From: Aquimarina megaterium XH134
GTDB lineage: Bacteria > Bacteroidota > Bacteroidia > Flavobacteriales > Flavobacteriaceae
Reading direction: 5' to 3'
DNA length: 64,000 nt
NCBI RefSeq assembly: GCF_000520975.1
Contig: NZ_JACB01000005.1
Location: forward strand, 62,001-126,000
In this document: piece by piece, positions 1-9,660 of the stretch
How the letters are laid out: each line of letters opens with the position of its first letter
Position numbering within the stretch: position 1 is the stretch's first letter
Notes under the pieces: generated by a model
The model's database searches: none
What the model was told of the DNA's origin: nothing
What the model saw: only the letters and a program-made list of their open reading frames with translations
Translations under genes and position numbers: made by a program

Positions 1-1590
1 ACAGATGTAAAACCCGATGAGCGATATCTTTACAATATTAAGACAGCTATCCCTGAAGAAAAAATGAGTGTAGCACATGGGGGAGTATACCTTGGACTAT
101 CAGATTATATCGAATTACCACAACCAATAGATCTTGTTGGAATATTTAAGGATAAAAGTGTGCTACTAAGTTGGAATTCTACATCATTGGCAGACTATTA
201 TAATAATTATATTATAGAACGATCAGAAGATAATGGTACTACGTATATACCTGTAAGTGATGTACCCATAATTAATATGGGTGAAAAAGAGGAAAAGACT
301 ACAGATCGTATGTTTTATATTGATAGTTTACCACAAAATGATAAGGAATATCGGTATAGGATAAAAGGAATATCGCCCTTTGGGCAAATAAGCCCTCCTT
401 CTAAGACCGTTGCTGGAGTTGGTAAAAAAGCTTTAGAATATAATCCGGCAATACAAGAGGCAAAGTTACAATCTGATAATACCACGGCAATAATCACCTG
501 GGAATTCCCCGAAGAAGGATTAGAATCCCTGAGTCATTTCGAATTAAACAGATCAGATGCTATCAAAGATAACTACCAGATAGTGATTCCTGATATTGCT
601 AAGACCACAAGAAGTCTAGAGTTCAAAAATTTAAGTGTAATTAATTACTTTACAATAACTGCAGTTGGAGTAGACGGTACAAAACGAGTATCGTTTCCAA
701 AGATGGTACAGCCTGTCGATGATACACCACCAGCTAATCCTTTTGGACTTACTGGTGTTATTGACTCTACAGGAATAGTACGATTACAATGGAATGCTAA
801 TACCGAACCCGATTTTTTGGGATATCGTGTGTTTAGAGCAAATCTCGAAAATGAAGAGTTTACACAGATTACTTTTCGTACGATACCCCAAAATAACATT
901 GTAGATACGATAAACATAAAAACCCTGAACAATAAAATCTATTATAAAGTTCAGGCTTTTGATAAACGATATAATCCTTCGGGGTTTTCTGAAGTAGTGG
1001 CGCTTAAAAAACCTGATATCATACCACCTACAAAACCAGTTTTTAAATCATTTAGTGCAGATAAAGGAGTAATAGAATTACATTGGATAACCAGTAGTAG
1101 TATTGATGCTTCAAAAACCCTGGTGTATCGTAAAGAAAAAGGAAAAGAATCCCCCTGGCAGTTGGTGTCAGAAACCGATATCCCCCAGAATCAGTATAAA
1201 GATGTCACTGCAATACCTGCGTTAACCTATCTATATACCCTGGTAACCATGGATGAATCTGGATTAGAGTCAGAACCGGTAACTCCTTTAACGATTAGCT
1301 TACCGGATAATAAATCCAAACCAGAAATAGATAAGTTTGTCGCAGTTGTAAACCGTGAAGAAAGACAAATAGGGATAAACTGGAGATATACTGCAAAAGG
1401 AGTTAAAGAGTTTTTATTATACAAAGCAGAAGAAGGAAAACAACCTACACGATATAAAATATTTTCGAATACAGATACCAAATTTACAGATCACCAACTC
1501 ACCGTAAATACAAAATACACCTATTTATTACAGGCAGTATTTGATTCGAGGGCGAAATCCCCAATTAAAAAAATTGAAGTAGAATATTAA
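1..1590 (+). CDS. Fibronectin type III repeat protein, 5' end outside window
   Basis: The frame is open from the first base, so this is the C-terminal 529 residues of a longer protein. It contains about five consecutive beta-sandwich repeats of fibronectin type III character, beginning near residues 45, 148, 241, 343 and 446, each with the LxW early strand and a Y-x-Y/Y-x-V late strand (for example VRLQW and YYKVQAF). There are no membrane segments and no C-terminal sorting domain. The stop lies 9 bases before the next start, so it is almost certainly co-transcribed with the giant adhesin. FN3 arrays of this kind are usually extracytoplasmic binding or spacer modules; a role as surface partner of the adhesin is inference. 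Confidence 0.8.
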   Translation, partial: TDVKPDERYLYNIKTAIPEEKMSVAHGGVYLGLSDYIELPQPIDLVGIFKDKSVLLSWNSTSLADYYNNYIIERSEDNGTTYIPVSDVPIINMGEKEEKTTDRMFYIDSLPQNDKEYRYRIKGISPFGQISPPSKTVAGVGKKALEYNPAIQEAKLQSDNTTAIITWEFPEEGLESLSHFELNRSDAIKDNYQIVIPDIAKTTRSLEFKNLSVINYFTITAVGVDGTKRVSFPKMVQPVDDTPPANPFGLTGVIDSTGIVRLQWNANTEPDFLGYRVFRANLENEEFTQITFRTIPQNNIVDTINIKTLNNKIYYKVQAFDKRYNPSGFSEVVALKKPDIIPPTKPVFKSFSADKGVIELHWITSSSIDASKTLVYRKEKGKESPWQLVSETDIPQNQYKDVTAIPALTYLYTLVTMDESGLESEPVTPLTISLPDNKSKPEIDKFVAVVNREERQIGINWRYTAKGVKEFLLYKAEEGKQPTRYKIFSNTDTKFTDHQLTVNTKYTYLLQAVFDSRAKSPIKKIEVEY

Positions 1591-1599
1591 AGAAAAGAT

Positions 1600-4500
1600 A
1601 TGAAAAGGATAGTACTAGTTTTAGCACTTTTGATTTCTGCACCCATGATACATGCACAAGATTTTGTGATGAATATTAATGGATATATTGGCTTGGCAGG
1701 AAAGGATTGTGGTTCTCCAGGGATACAAAAGGTAACTTTAATATATGCTAATGGAAGTCGAGAGGTAATCCCTTTTGATTATAACAATTTTTATAAAAGA
1801 TATTATAATCATAAGAAGGAATTTACAGCAAGTAATAAAATTGTTGCAATACAGTTTGATACTAAGAAAAATAAAAAACCAGAATTTAGCGGTTGTAAAA
1901 TAACTGGTAGATTACAAGAAAGAGTAATTAATATTCGAGAATATTGTGCGAATAAAAAGCGATACGAGAATATTCCGAGAGAAAAGAAAGATGAAATTTA
2001 TCATCCAGATTTCCCTGGTTTTGTTACTATATCAATAACTCCCAAAATAAGTTTGTCGTATAAAGATGGTAAAGATGTTACAACCAACTATCACATATGC
2101 AAGAGTAGTGCTGTAGATATTCAGGCTACTACCGGTTTTGGTATAGGAAATAGTATTTATAAGTGGGAATTTTTTGATATTGTGGGTAAAAGGACTGTAC
2201 CTCATAGTACTCTTGTTCGGCTACAGGGAGAATTACAAGAAGCACAAGAACTTTTGGATGAATGTATAGCTACAGAAGGCAATGTGAAATGGTGTAGACC
2301 ACAACTTAGAAGAAGAAATCAAGCTCAACAAAACTTAGACAATTATATGGCTACAGGTCCGTTAACCGAAGAGGTGGATTATGGATGGCGACCTATACGA
2401 AATACTAGTAAAATCGGGCAACCTAATATTGCCTTAGCCCTAAGTGATCTGTACCCCAATGCAGCAGATCGTAATCAAGTGGTAAGAAAAAATATGAGGG
2501 TAAGGATTAATCCAGATTGTGGAAATGGAAGTGCCTCTAATCAACTTACTATTGTGTATTTGCCAGATTTACCAAAGGTAGTTTCAATACAAGAAAAACA
2601 CCCTTCGTGCTCAGGTAGTAAAGATGGTGGTTTTACGATTACTTTTGATCGGGCATTGAAAGCGAATGAAACGATGGATTTTGCTTTACGATTAGACGGT
2701 ATTCCCGATAAAAATAAAACTATTGAGAGTAAAGATTTTTCTGGTAAACAATATACCTGGACACCGACAGATTTGGAAGCAGGTGATTATACTCTGGTCG
2801 TTACGGGTGGGACTCTTGATGGAGAATTAATTGAAAATTGCAATACAGGAGCCGATAAGACTTTTGAATTAAAAACCCCTCCTGCAATTAATTTTACAGC
2901 ATCTCCAACTCATAAAAGATGTTATAGTGATAAAGGTGGTAAAATACAAATAAATGTAACTTCAGGTAGTGCTAATCAATATTCTTTAAATGGAACAGAC
3001 TGGATTGGTTTTACGGGGTCTGGTGTTCTTATAGAGGATTTACCTCCTGCTACTTACACGGTGTGGGTAAGTAAAAATGGTAATTGTGTAGTTTCTAAAC
3101 CTAATATTACAATAAATGAGGCTACACAAATCCAGCATGAAGAAGGTGTCATTGTGCCTCCTGGAAAACCTGAAGCCGAAGATGCAAGTATTCGTGTAAA
3201 AAAAGTATGGGGAGGTACGCCCAAAACAGATGGTAGTGGTGCGTATTATGATGCTACCATTTTTATTAATGGGTCATCTACTAATACAAAGACACAAAGA
3301 GCTGGTGCCAATGGTTTTGATATTCTGAGTTTACCAAAAGGGACGCATGAGATCGAATATAAAGACGCCAATGGTTGTGAACAACGATATACGTTTACAA
3401 AAATAGAAGATCCCTTACCGATACAATTCAAAATAAAAAAACAAGATCCGAGTTGTTCAGAAGCAATCGACGGAATACTAGAAGTGATTGATTTGGTAGG
3501 AGGGCATCCACCTTATACCATTTCATGGAAGAAAGATGGTAATGCTTATGGAGTAGGTGCTTCTATTGAAGGAGGTCAGGGTAATTATGATGTGGTGATT
3601 ACCGATAACCGATCTGGTAGGGCAGAGCAAACAGGAATTAAATTTGATAATGTCCCTTTACCGATTACTATTACCAATATCAATATTCAACCCATATTAT
3701 GTAATGGTGATAAAGCCAAAGTAACCATTACAGCTGCGGGTGGAGGTTCTGGATCCTATCAATATGCGTTATGGACAGGAGCAACAACTTCAGTGTGGCA
3801 AGACAGTAATGTATTTGCATTAGACGCCAATACAATATCAGGATATCGTTTTAGAGTAAGGGATCGAAATGAAACTGGCTGTGATTCAGATATATCTGGT
3901 AGGCAGCTTATAGATGAGCCCGCTAAGATCGATATCGAGACTGTTAAAGTGGTTCATAATAAAGTTTTTAATGATAACAAGGGAGCAATAGAGATTAATG
4001 TAACAGGAGGGAAGCCAAATTACACTATAACATGGGAGAAAGACGGAACTCCTGTTTCTAATACAGGCACATCTATTTCAGGTTTGAAAGCAGGTGATTA
4101 TATAGCTATTGCAAAAGATGATAATGGTTGTGAGGTAAGATCATTAGCTATATCAGTTGAAGAACCGGGAGAACTTATTGTTACCATAGAAGAAACAGTT
4201 CCTATACCATGTTATGATGGAGTAGGAACATTGACAGCGGATGTTAAGGGAGGATCTTTAAGTTATACCTATCAATGGTATAAGGATGGTAGACCAATAG
4301 CAGGAGAAGAGTCTAATACGCTTTCAGATATCAAAGCAGGCAATTATAATGTTCATGTAGAGGATGGGTATACCGCTACAGATACTTCTAAAGAATTTGG
4401 AGAACCAGAAGAATTAATTTTGATAATAGATAAAACAGAAAATGTTTCATGTTTTTCGGGTAAGGATGGAAAAATCTTTACTAAACCTCAGGGAGGTACT

Positions 4501-7500
4501 CGTCCTTATTATTTTTCTATAGATGATAAAAAGACGTATATCTCAGAGGATGATTTGACCAATCTAACCATAGAAGGATTAGAAGCAATATCATATACTA
4601 TTTGGTTAAAAGATGCTAATGGTTGTGAAATTTCAACTCCTCAAACCGTTACATTAACATCACCTAATGAAATTATTGTTACGGCAAAATCAATTGTACA
4701 TGCAACGACAGTAAACGGTACTAATGGTAGTATTACTCTGGATGATGTTATCGGTGGAGTAGGAACATATACCTATAGCTGGAGTAAACAAGGAGACGTA
4801 AGCTTTATCAAAACAACCAGAGATATAGATAATTTATCATATGGTATATATACAATTTCTGTACAAGACACAAATAGTTGTGTGGTCGAAAAAACTTTTG
4901 AAGTAAAACAACCTCTTCCTATGTTTGTAAAGATAGAGATAAAAAACCCTATCCTATGTCATGATGATGCTTTGGGAGAACTTGTAGCTACCGTAGAGGG
5001 AGGATATCCTATAGAATCAACCCCTGCAGATTTTGAATATCGATGGTATAAAATAGAAAGTAGCGGAGATGTTCCTATCAATACAGATCTTACGCTTGAT
5101 CGGTTAGAGAGGTTAAAAGCAGGAAAATATAAAGTAGTAACCAATGATTCTCAAGGAGCTACTGCAGAGGCTACTATCGATCTTACTCAACCAGAAGATC
5201 TTGTCGTTAAACTTAGCAGTGCTTCTACAAAAATTCTTTGTTATGGAGATACAACAGGAGCTATTGATATCACAGTAGAAGGAGGTCCAAAAGATCCAGG
5301 AACAGGAGCTTACCTGCCTTATACTTATAGATGGACAAAAGTTGAGGATCCGGATTTTGAAGCTACTACAGAAGACTTGCAAAACATGCCAGCAGGTACT
5401 TATGAAGTAGTCGTTATAGACGATAATCTATGTACAACATCCCTTAGTGAAGCTGTTACTATCGAACAGCCCGATGCTGCATTAGAAATTTATGATGTTG
5501 TGGCCGTTAATTTAACAGGTTTTAAAGCGGGAGATGGAAGCATATCCTTAGAGGTAAAAGGAGGAACAACTCCGTATAGTTATGCATGGAAAAACTTGGA
5601 TGACCCTTCATACACAGCTTCGAGTCAGGATATTAATGCACTTCAGATTGGAAGATACGAATTAGTGGTTACCGATGCTAATGCCTGTAGTATATCAATA
5701 ACCCGGGAAATCACAGAACCTAATCAATTGATAGTTGCTATTGTGCCATTATCAGAAGATGAAGGAGTTCAATGTTATGGAGAAGATACAGTAGTACCTT
5801 TATCTACAACTACGCAGGGTGGTATAGGAGATTATACATATCAATGGTATGAGCAAAAAGATCCAACAGATATTCTTTTTACAACACCACAAACCACAGT
5901 CGTTGGTGCCGGAACCTATACAGTTATTGTAACCGATGCCAATGGAAATACACATGATGATACTTATACCGTAGAAGAGCCCGAAGCTCTAGATATTGAT
6001 CAAGAAGTAACTCATTTGTTATGTAGAGGAGATGCTAATGGAAGTATAGACATAACGGTTAAAGGTGGGGTAGAACCATATTCATATAGATGGAGCACAG
6101 GAGAGAATAGCGAAGACTTATCTTCATTACAGGCTGGTAATTATGTACTAACAGTTACCGATGCTAATAACTGTATGATAACAAAAACAATTGAGATTAA
6201 TCAACCCCCAGGATTATTTGTTAATGGAGATATTATTAGAGTGAATCCTTCATCAAGCGGAGCACGAGATGGGAGTATAACAGTACATATAGCAGGAGGA
6301 ACCCCTTCTTATCGTTACGAATGGAGAGATTCTGGTAATGTATTGCAAAGTTCTACAACAAATGTGCTTAGTAACATTGGATCAGAAAAGTACTCTTTAA
6401 CGGTTATCGATGCTAATGGATGTAGTTTGCATATCCCAGATGTTGATGTATATGATCCTCCGATCTTAAAAGTAGAAATAAAACAGGTAAATGTGATTTT
6501 ATGTAATGGAGATGCTACAGGTAGTTTAAATGCCAGAGCAGAAGGAGGTACACCATTTAGCGGAACAAAACAATATATCTATCAATGGTTTGATGCCGAT
6601 GAGAATAGCGTTGTTGGTTCTGATAGTTTTTTATTAGAAGGCATTACATCAGGAAACTACAATGTTATTGTTACCGATGCCATGGGAGTCAGAGTAACTA
6701 GTGCAGATTTTTCACTAACAGAACCCAAAGAATTAGGATTAAAATTAGATGTAGATTTTAAAAATTGTGGAGATGGAGAAGATTGGACAATTATAGCACA
6801 GGTAGAAGGAGGAACAGGGCCTTATACCTATTTATGGAATACAGGAAATACTAGCGATAGAATAGAAAATGTTGTAGGAGGTACATATAGCGTCGAGGTT
6901 ACAGATAAACGAGGATGTTATGTTACAAACCAAGTTATTACGATTGCCCCAGAAGCATTAAATGTAAATCATTCACAAACAATTCCTACATGCTATGAAG
7001 GATGTGATGGTACTATTATCTTAGAAACGTTAGGAGGAACTGCTCCATATAGTTACCAGTGGAGTAATGGGCAGACAGGAAAGAATCTAACCAATATCTG
7101 TGCTGGTACATATTCTGCTAGTATTACAGATGCTAAAGGATGTCGGATCACAAGAGAATATGTTCTGGATAACCCGACCCCGTTACTAGTTGATATAGGA
7201 GAAGATGTTACATTATGTAAAGACCAAAGTATTGTATTAGATGCAACGATAACAGACCCCGATGCAACGTATCTATGGACTTCAGAAAATGGATATAGCA
7301 GCACAGATGCTGTTATTGAAGTAAGTGAGTCAAGTATTTACCAGGTAGTTGTTACCGATTCTAAAGGATGTGTTGGGTCTGATAGCATTTTTATAGATAG
7401 TTCTACAGAAGATATCACAGCTAACTTTTTTGCTTCTACTCAGGTGTTTGTAGGAGAGAAATTTGTTATTGTAGATAACAGTGATCCAATACCAGATAAT

Positions 7501-7962
7501 GTAGATTGGATATTCCCAGAAGAAGCCGTTGTAACTTATGAAGATGATAATTATGCAGAGGCGATTTTTGAGACTCCAGGAGAATATGAGATTACACTAC
7601 AAACTTATCGTGGGTTATGTACTGCTATGACTACAAAAACAGTTATTGTTGTAGAAAAAGAAATTGAAAACGAAGGTGAAGGAGAAGGAAATCCGGATAT
7701 CCAGAGTTTTATTGACTATCTGGTATATCCAAACCCTACTACAGACGGAAGGTTTAAAGTAGAAGTAGATTTACAAAAATCACAACCTATTAGCGTTAAG
7801 ATTTTTAATATGATTAATAATACCCTTATCGATTCGAAATCGGGAGAAGGCAATGATACTTATACATTCGACTATGATATGTCGATATTACCATCAGGAA
7901 TATATTTTGTTCTATTAGAAACTTCATCTGCGAGCCAGGTGAGAAAATTGGTCATAGAATAA
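1600..7962 (+). CDS. Giant SprB-repeat surface adhesin with type IX secretion sorting domain
   Basis: A 2120-residue secreted protein. Residues 1-20 form a signal peptide ending in IHAQ. After a unique N-terminal region come about 17 degenerate repeats of 80-100 residues, each starting with a Cys-containing turn such as CNGDATGS or CYGDTTGA, then GGTxPYxYxW, and ending G-x-Y-x-V-x-V-x-D. These are SprB repeats, named after the mobile gliding adhesin of Flavobacterium johnsoniae. A PKD-like segment precedes an acidic linker, and residues from about 2045 form a type A T9SS sorting domain (YPNPTTDGRF to VRKLVIE). It should be exported by Sec, then carried to the surface by T9SS. It may serve in gliding or attachment. 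It is far shorter than F. johnsoniae SprB (about 6500 residues), so it is a family relative and not the orthologue. A terminator follows. Confidence 0.9.
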   Translation: MKRIVLVLALLISAPMIHAQDFVMNINGYIGLAGKDCGSPGIQKVTLIYANGSREVIPFDYNNFYKRYYNHKKEFTASNKIVAIQFDTKKNKKPEFSGCKITGRLQERVINIREYCANKKRYENIPREKKDEIYHPDFPGFVTISITPKISLSYKDGKDVTTNYHICKSSAVDIQATTGFGIGNSIYKWEFFDIVGKRTVPHSTLVRLQGELQEAQELLDECIATEGNVKWCRPQLRRRNQAQQNLDNYMATGPLTEEVDYGWRPIRNTSKIGQPNIALALSDLYPNAADRNQVVRKNMRVRINPDCGNGSASNQLTIVYLPDLPKVVSIQEKHPSCSGSKDGGFTITFDRALKANETMDFALRLDGIPDKNKTIESKDFSGKQYTWTPTDLEAGDYTLVVTGGTLDGELIENCNTGADKTFELKTPPAINFTASPTHKRCYSDKGGKIQINVTSGSANQYSLNGTDWIGFTGSGVLIEDLPPATYTVWVSKNGNCVVSKPNITINEATQIQHEEGVIVPPGKPEAEDASIRVKKVWGGTPKTDGSGAYYDATIFINGSSTNTKTQRAGANGFDILSLPKGTHEIEYKDANGCEQRYTFTKIEDPLPIQFKIKKQDPSCSEAIDGILEVIDLVGGHPPYTISWKKDGNAYGVGASIEGGQGNYDVVITDNRSGRAEQTGIKFDNVPLPITITNINIQPILCNGDKAKVTITAAGGGSGSYQYALWTGATTSVWQDSNVFALDANTISGYRFRVRDRNETGCDSDISGRQLIDEPAKIDIETVKVVHNKVFNDNKGAIEINVTGGKPNYTITWEKDGTPVSNTGTSISGLKAGDYIAIAKDDNGCEVRSLAISVEEPGELIVTIEETVPIPCYDGVGTLTADVKGGSLSYTYQWYKDGRPIAGEESNTLSDIKAGNYNVHVEDGYTATDTSKEFGEPEELILIIDKTENVSCFSGKDGKIFTKPQGGTRPYYFSIDDKKTYISEDDLTNLTIEGLEAISYTIWLKDANGCEISTPQTVTLTSPNEIIVTAKSIVHATTVNGTNGSITLDDVIGGVGTYTYSWSKQGDVSFIKTTRDIDNLSYGIYTISVQDTNSCVVEKTFEVKQPLPMFVKIEIKNPILCHDDALGELVATVEGGYPIESTPADFEYRWYKIESSGDVPINTDLTLDRLERLKAGKYKVVTNDSQGATAEATIDLTQPEDLVVKLSSASTKILCYGDTTGAIDITVEGGPKDPGTGAYLPYTYRWTKVEDPDFEATTEDLQNMPAGTYEVVVIDDNLCTTSLSEAVTIEQPDAALEIYDVVAVNLTGFKAGDGSISLEVKGGTTPYSYAWKNLDDPSYTASSQDINALQIGRYELVVTDANACSISITREITEPNQLIVAIVPLSEDEGVQCYGEDTVVPLSTTTQGGIGDYTYQWYEQKDPTDILFTTPQTTVVGAGTYTVIVTDANGNTHDDTYTVEEPEALDIDQEVTHLLCRGDANGSIDITVKGGVEPYSYRWSTGENSEDLSSLQAGNYVLTVTDANNCMITKTIEINQPPGLFVNGDIIRVNPSSSGARDGSITVHIAGGTPSYRYEWRDSGNVLQSSTTNVLSNIGSEKYSLTVIDANGCSLHIPDVDVYDPPILKVEIKQVNVILCNGDATGSLNARAEGGTPFSGTKQYIYQWFDADENSVVGSDSFLLEGITSGNYNVIVTDAMGVRVTSADFSLTEPKELGLKLDVDFKNCGDGEDWTIIAQVEGGTGPYTYLWNTGNTSDRIENVVGGTYSVEVTDKRGCYVTNQVITIAPEALNVNHSQTIPTCYEGCDGTIILETLGGTAPYSYQWSNGQTGKNLTNICAGTYSASITDAKGCRITREYVLDNPTPLLVDIGEDVTLCKDQSIVLDATITDPDATYLWTSENGYSSTDAVIEVSESSIYQVVVTDSKGCVGSDSIFIDSSTEDITANFFASTQVFVGEKFVIVDNSDPIPDNVDWIFPEEAVVTYEDDNYAEAIFETPGEYEITLQTYRGLCTAMTTKTVIVVEKEIENEGEGEGNPDIQSFIDYLVYPNPTTDGRFKVEVDLQKSQPISVKIFNMINNTLIDSKSGEGNDTYTFDYDMSILPSGIYFVLLETSSASQVRKLVIE

Positions 7963-7989
7963 CAAAGAAAAAACATAATTAGGTTTGAA

Positions 7990-8030
7990 CAGAGCTGTTT
8001 GTTTCATCGAAATAAGCGGCTTTGTTTTTT
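7990..8030 (+). terminator. Rho-independent terminator after the adhesin gene
   Basis: An 11-bp stem with three G-U pairs (7990-8000 with 8014-8024), a 13-base loop, and then six T. It lies 28 bases after the stop of the adhesin gene and closes the FN3-adhesin operon. Confidence 0.8.
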
Positions 8031-8082
8031 ATGATATAAATTACCGGGTATATATTACACATTAGTTATTAAATGAGTTCAT

Positions 8083-8090
8083 TATCTTTG
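8083..8090 (+). promoter_or_regulatory. -7 promoter box for the AAA ATPase gene
   Basis: TATCTTTG matches the Bacteroidota -7 consensus TAnnTTTG exactly. No TTTG -33 element is seen at the usual distance. Transcription would start near 8097, which leaves TTG at 8141 as the only usual bacterial start codon for the downstream frame. Confidence 0.6.
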
Positions 8091-8140
8091 GTGAAAAGAT
8101 TGAAAACAATAGTATACATTTATTTAAAAAACCAGGGGTA

Positions 8141-9601
8141 TTGGAAATTTCTTCAGCATATCTTGACATCCTTAAAAAAGAAGGAAATAAAGCATTGGCA
8201 ATTTGCCAAAATTTAAATACAAATAATGAATTTAGAAATACAATCACCTCTATTGTAGATGATAGTTTTCAGAGTGTGGATTATAAAGCAGAACATATAC
8301 TTTTGCATGATATTGTTAGGGTAGTTGATGATTTTATAGAGATACATGCTGATGCTGCTAAAGTATCAGCAAAAGTGAAATTTATTCTGGTGTATTTTTA
8401 TGAAAAACTACAAGGAAATGATTTAAGTAAGACTTATGACCTAAAAAAGCTAAATGAACTTCCTTTATCATCTCAGTTTAGTAAAAATGTAGCTACGATC
8501 AGAAACACCTCTTTTTTTGAATCTATTGATGAGGTTAAGACCGAATTTGCCTTACCAGTTATTTTGGCAAAATTCAAAAATAACCATTCAATGGGTATAA
8601 GTTCATTTTTAAGTCGAATAGCCTCACTGGTCGTTAATGCAGATGGAATAATTACAGAGAAAGAACGAGATTTTTTAAAACGAGTATCACATAAGGCAAA
8701 TCACCCCAAAATAGTTGTAAAAGAAGCCAGATATAATGAAGTGCCAGAAAATGATACCCTCGAGATTGTACTTCAGGAACTCAATGAACTTATAGGTCTT
8801 AATGAGATCAAAAAGAATATTGATGATCTTACTAATTTTCTAAAGGTTCAAAAGATAAGAAAAGAAAAAGGGTTGAAGACTTCTTCTAATTCATTGCATG
8901 CAGTTTTTATGGGGCCTCCTGGTACTGGTAAGACTACAATTGCGCGTATGCTAGGAAGAATATATAAACATCTCGGTTATCTGGAGAAAGGACATTTGGT
9001 AGAAACAGATAGAGCAGGTATGGTGGCTGGCTACGTAGGGCAAACAGCAATCAAAGCAGATGAGATTATAAAATCGGCTATTGGCGGTGTTTTGTTTATT
9101 GATGAAGCATATTCACTTACTTCTGGAGGATTTAATGATTTTGGAAACGAAGCAATAGAAGTTCTGCTAAAACGAATGGAAGATCAACGGGATGATTTAG
9201 TTATTGTTGTAGCAGGATACCCAGACGAAATGCAGGAATTTATACAAGCTAATCCAGGGCTTCAATCTCGATTTAACCGATATTTTGAGTTTGATCATTT
9301 TACTGCAGAAGCACTGTTAAGCATTTTCAAACTTTTTGCAAAAAAAGCTGATTTTATCCTTACTGAAGATGCAGAAGAAAAACTAATGGAAATTCTGGAT
9401 AGAATATATGAAAAGAGGCATAGAGGTTTTGGAAATGCAAGAACAATACGAAATCTGTTTGAAAAAATTATAGAACGCCAGGCTAATAGGATTGTTTCGA
9501 TAACTCCAATTACAGAAAAAATATTGATGATGTTAACCGAAGAAGATATCCCAGAAATATTAAAAACGGTAAAAGAAATTATTCTTTTTGAAGAAGAATA
9601 G
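8141..9601 (+). CDS. CbxX/CfqX-type AAA ATPase with TerB-like N-terminal region
   Basis: A 486-residue cytoplasmic ATPase. Residues 258-265 are the Walker A motif GPPGTGKT, and D321-E322 lie in the Walker B strand (VLFIDEA). The AAA module with its helical lid resembles the CbxX/CfqX/SpoVK group, which remodels partner proteins; Rubisco activase CbbX is the best-studied member. Residues 150-190 resemble a TerB-type helical domain (NADGIITEKE), a module of tellurite and stress systems. The start is TTG: the frame is open back to 8066 but has no ATG or GTG, and the -7 box at 8083 excludes starts further upstream. Its convergent neighbour is the DUF4132 gene. The substrate is unknown. Confidence 0.8.
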   Translation: MEISSAYLDILKKEGNKALAICQNLNTNNEFRNTITSIVDDSFQSVDYKAEHILLHDIVRVVDDFIEIHADAAKVSAKVKFILVYFYEKLQGNDLSKTYDLKKLNELPLSSQFSKNVATIRNTSFFESIDEVKTEFALPVILAKFKNNHSMGISSFLSRIASLVVNADGIITEKERDFLKRVSHKANHPKIVVKEARYNEVPENDTLEIVLQELNELIGLNEIKKNIDDLTNFLKVQKIRKEKGLKTSSNSLHAVFMGPPGTGKTTIARMLGRIYKHLGYLEKGHLVETDRAGMVAGYVGQTAIKADEIIKSAIGGVLFIDEAYSLTSGGFNDFGNEAIEVLLKRMEDQRDDLVIVVAGYPDEMQEFIQANPGLQSRFNRYFEFDHFTAEALLSIFKLFAKKADFILTEDAEEKLMEILDRIYEKRHRGFGNARTIRNLFEKIIERQANRIVSITPITEKILMMLTEEDIPEILKTVKEIILFEEE

Positions 9602-9623
9602 AAGTACTCATCTTATTATTTTC

Positions 9624-9646
9624 AAAGTTTTTAAACTTTTCTTTTT
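9624..9646. terminator. Possible weak bidirectional terminator
   Basis: AAAGTT and AACTTT can pair across a four-base loop, with T-rich DNA on both sides, between the convergent ATPase and DUF4132 genes. The stem is short and AT-only, so this is a tentative call. Confidence 0.35.
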
Positions 9647-9660
9647 GTTTTGATTTTTCT

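Noticed and set aside
1600..7962. CRISPR or DNA tandem repeats within the adhesin gene
   Set aside because: The repeats are conserved only at protein level; there are no identical DNA repeats or spacers.
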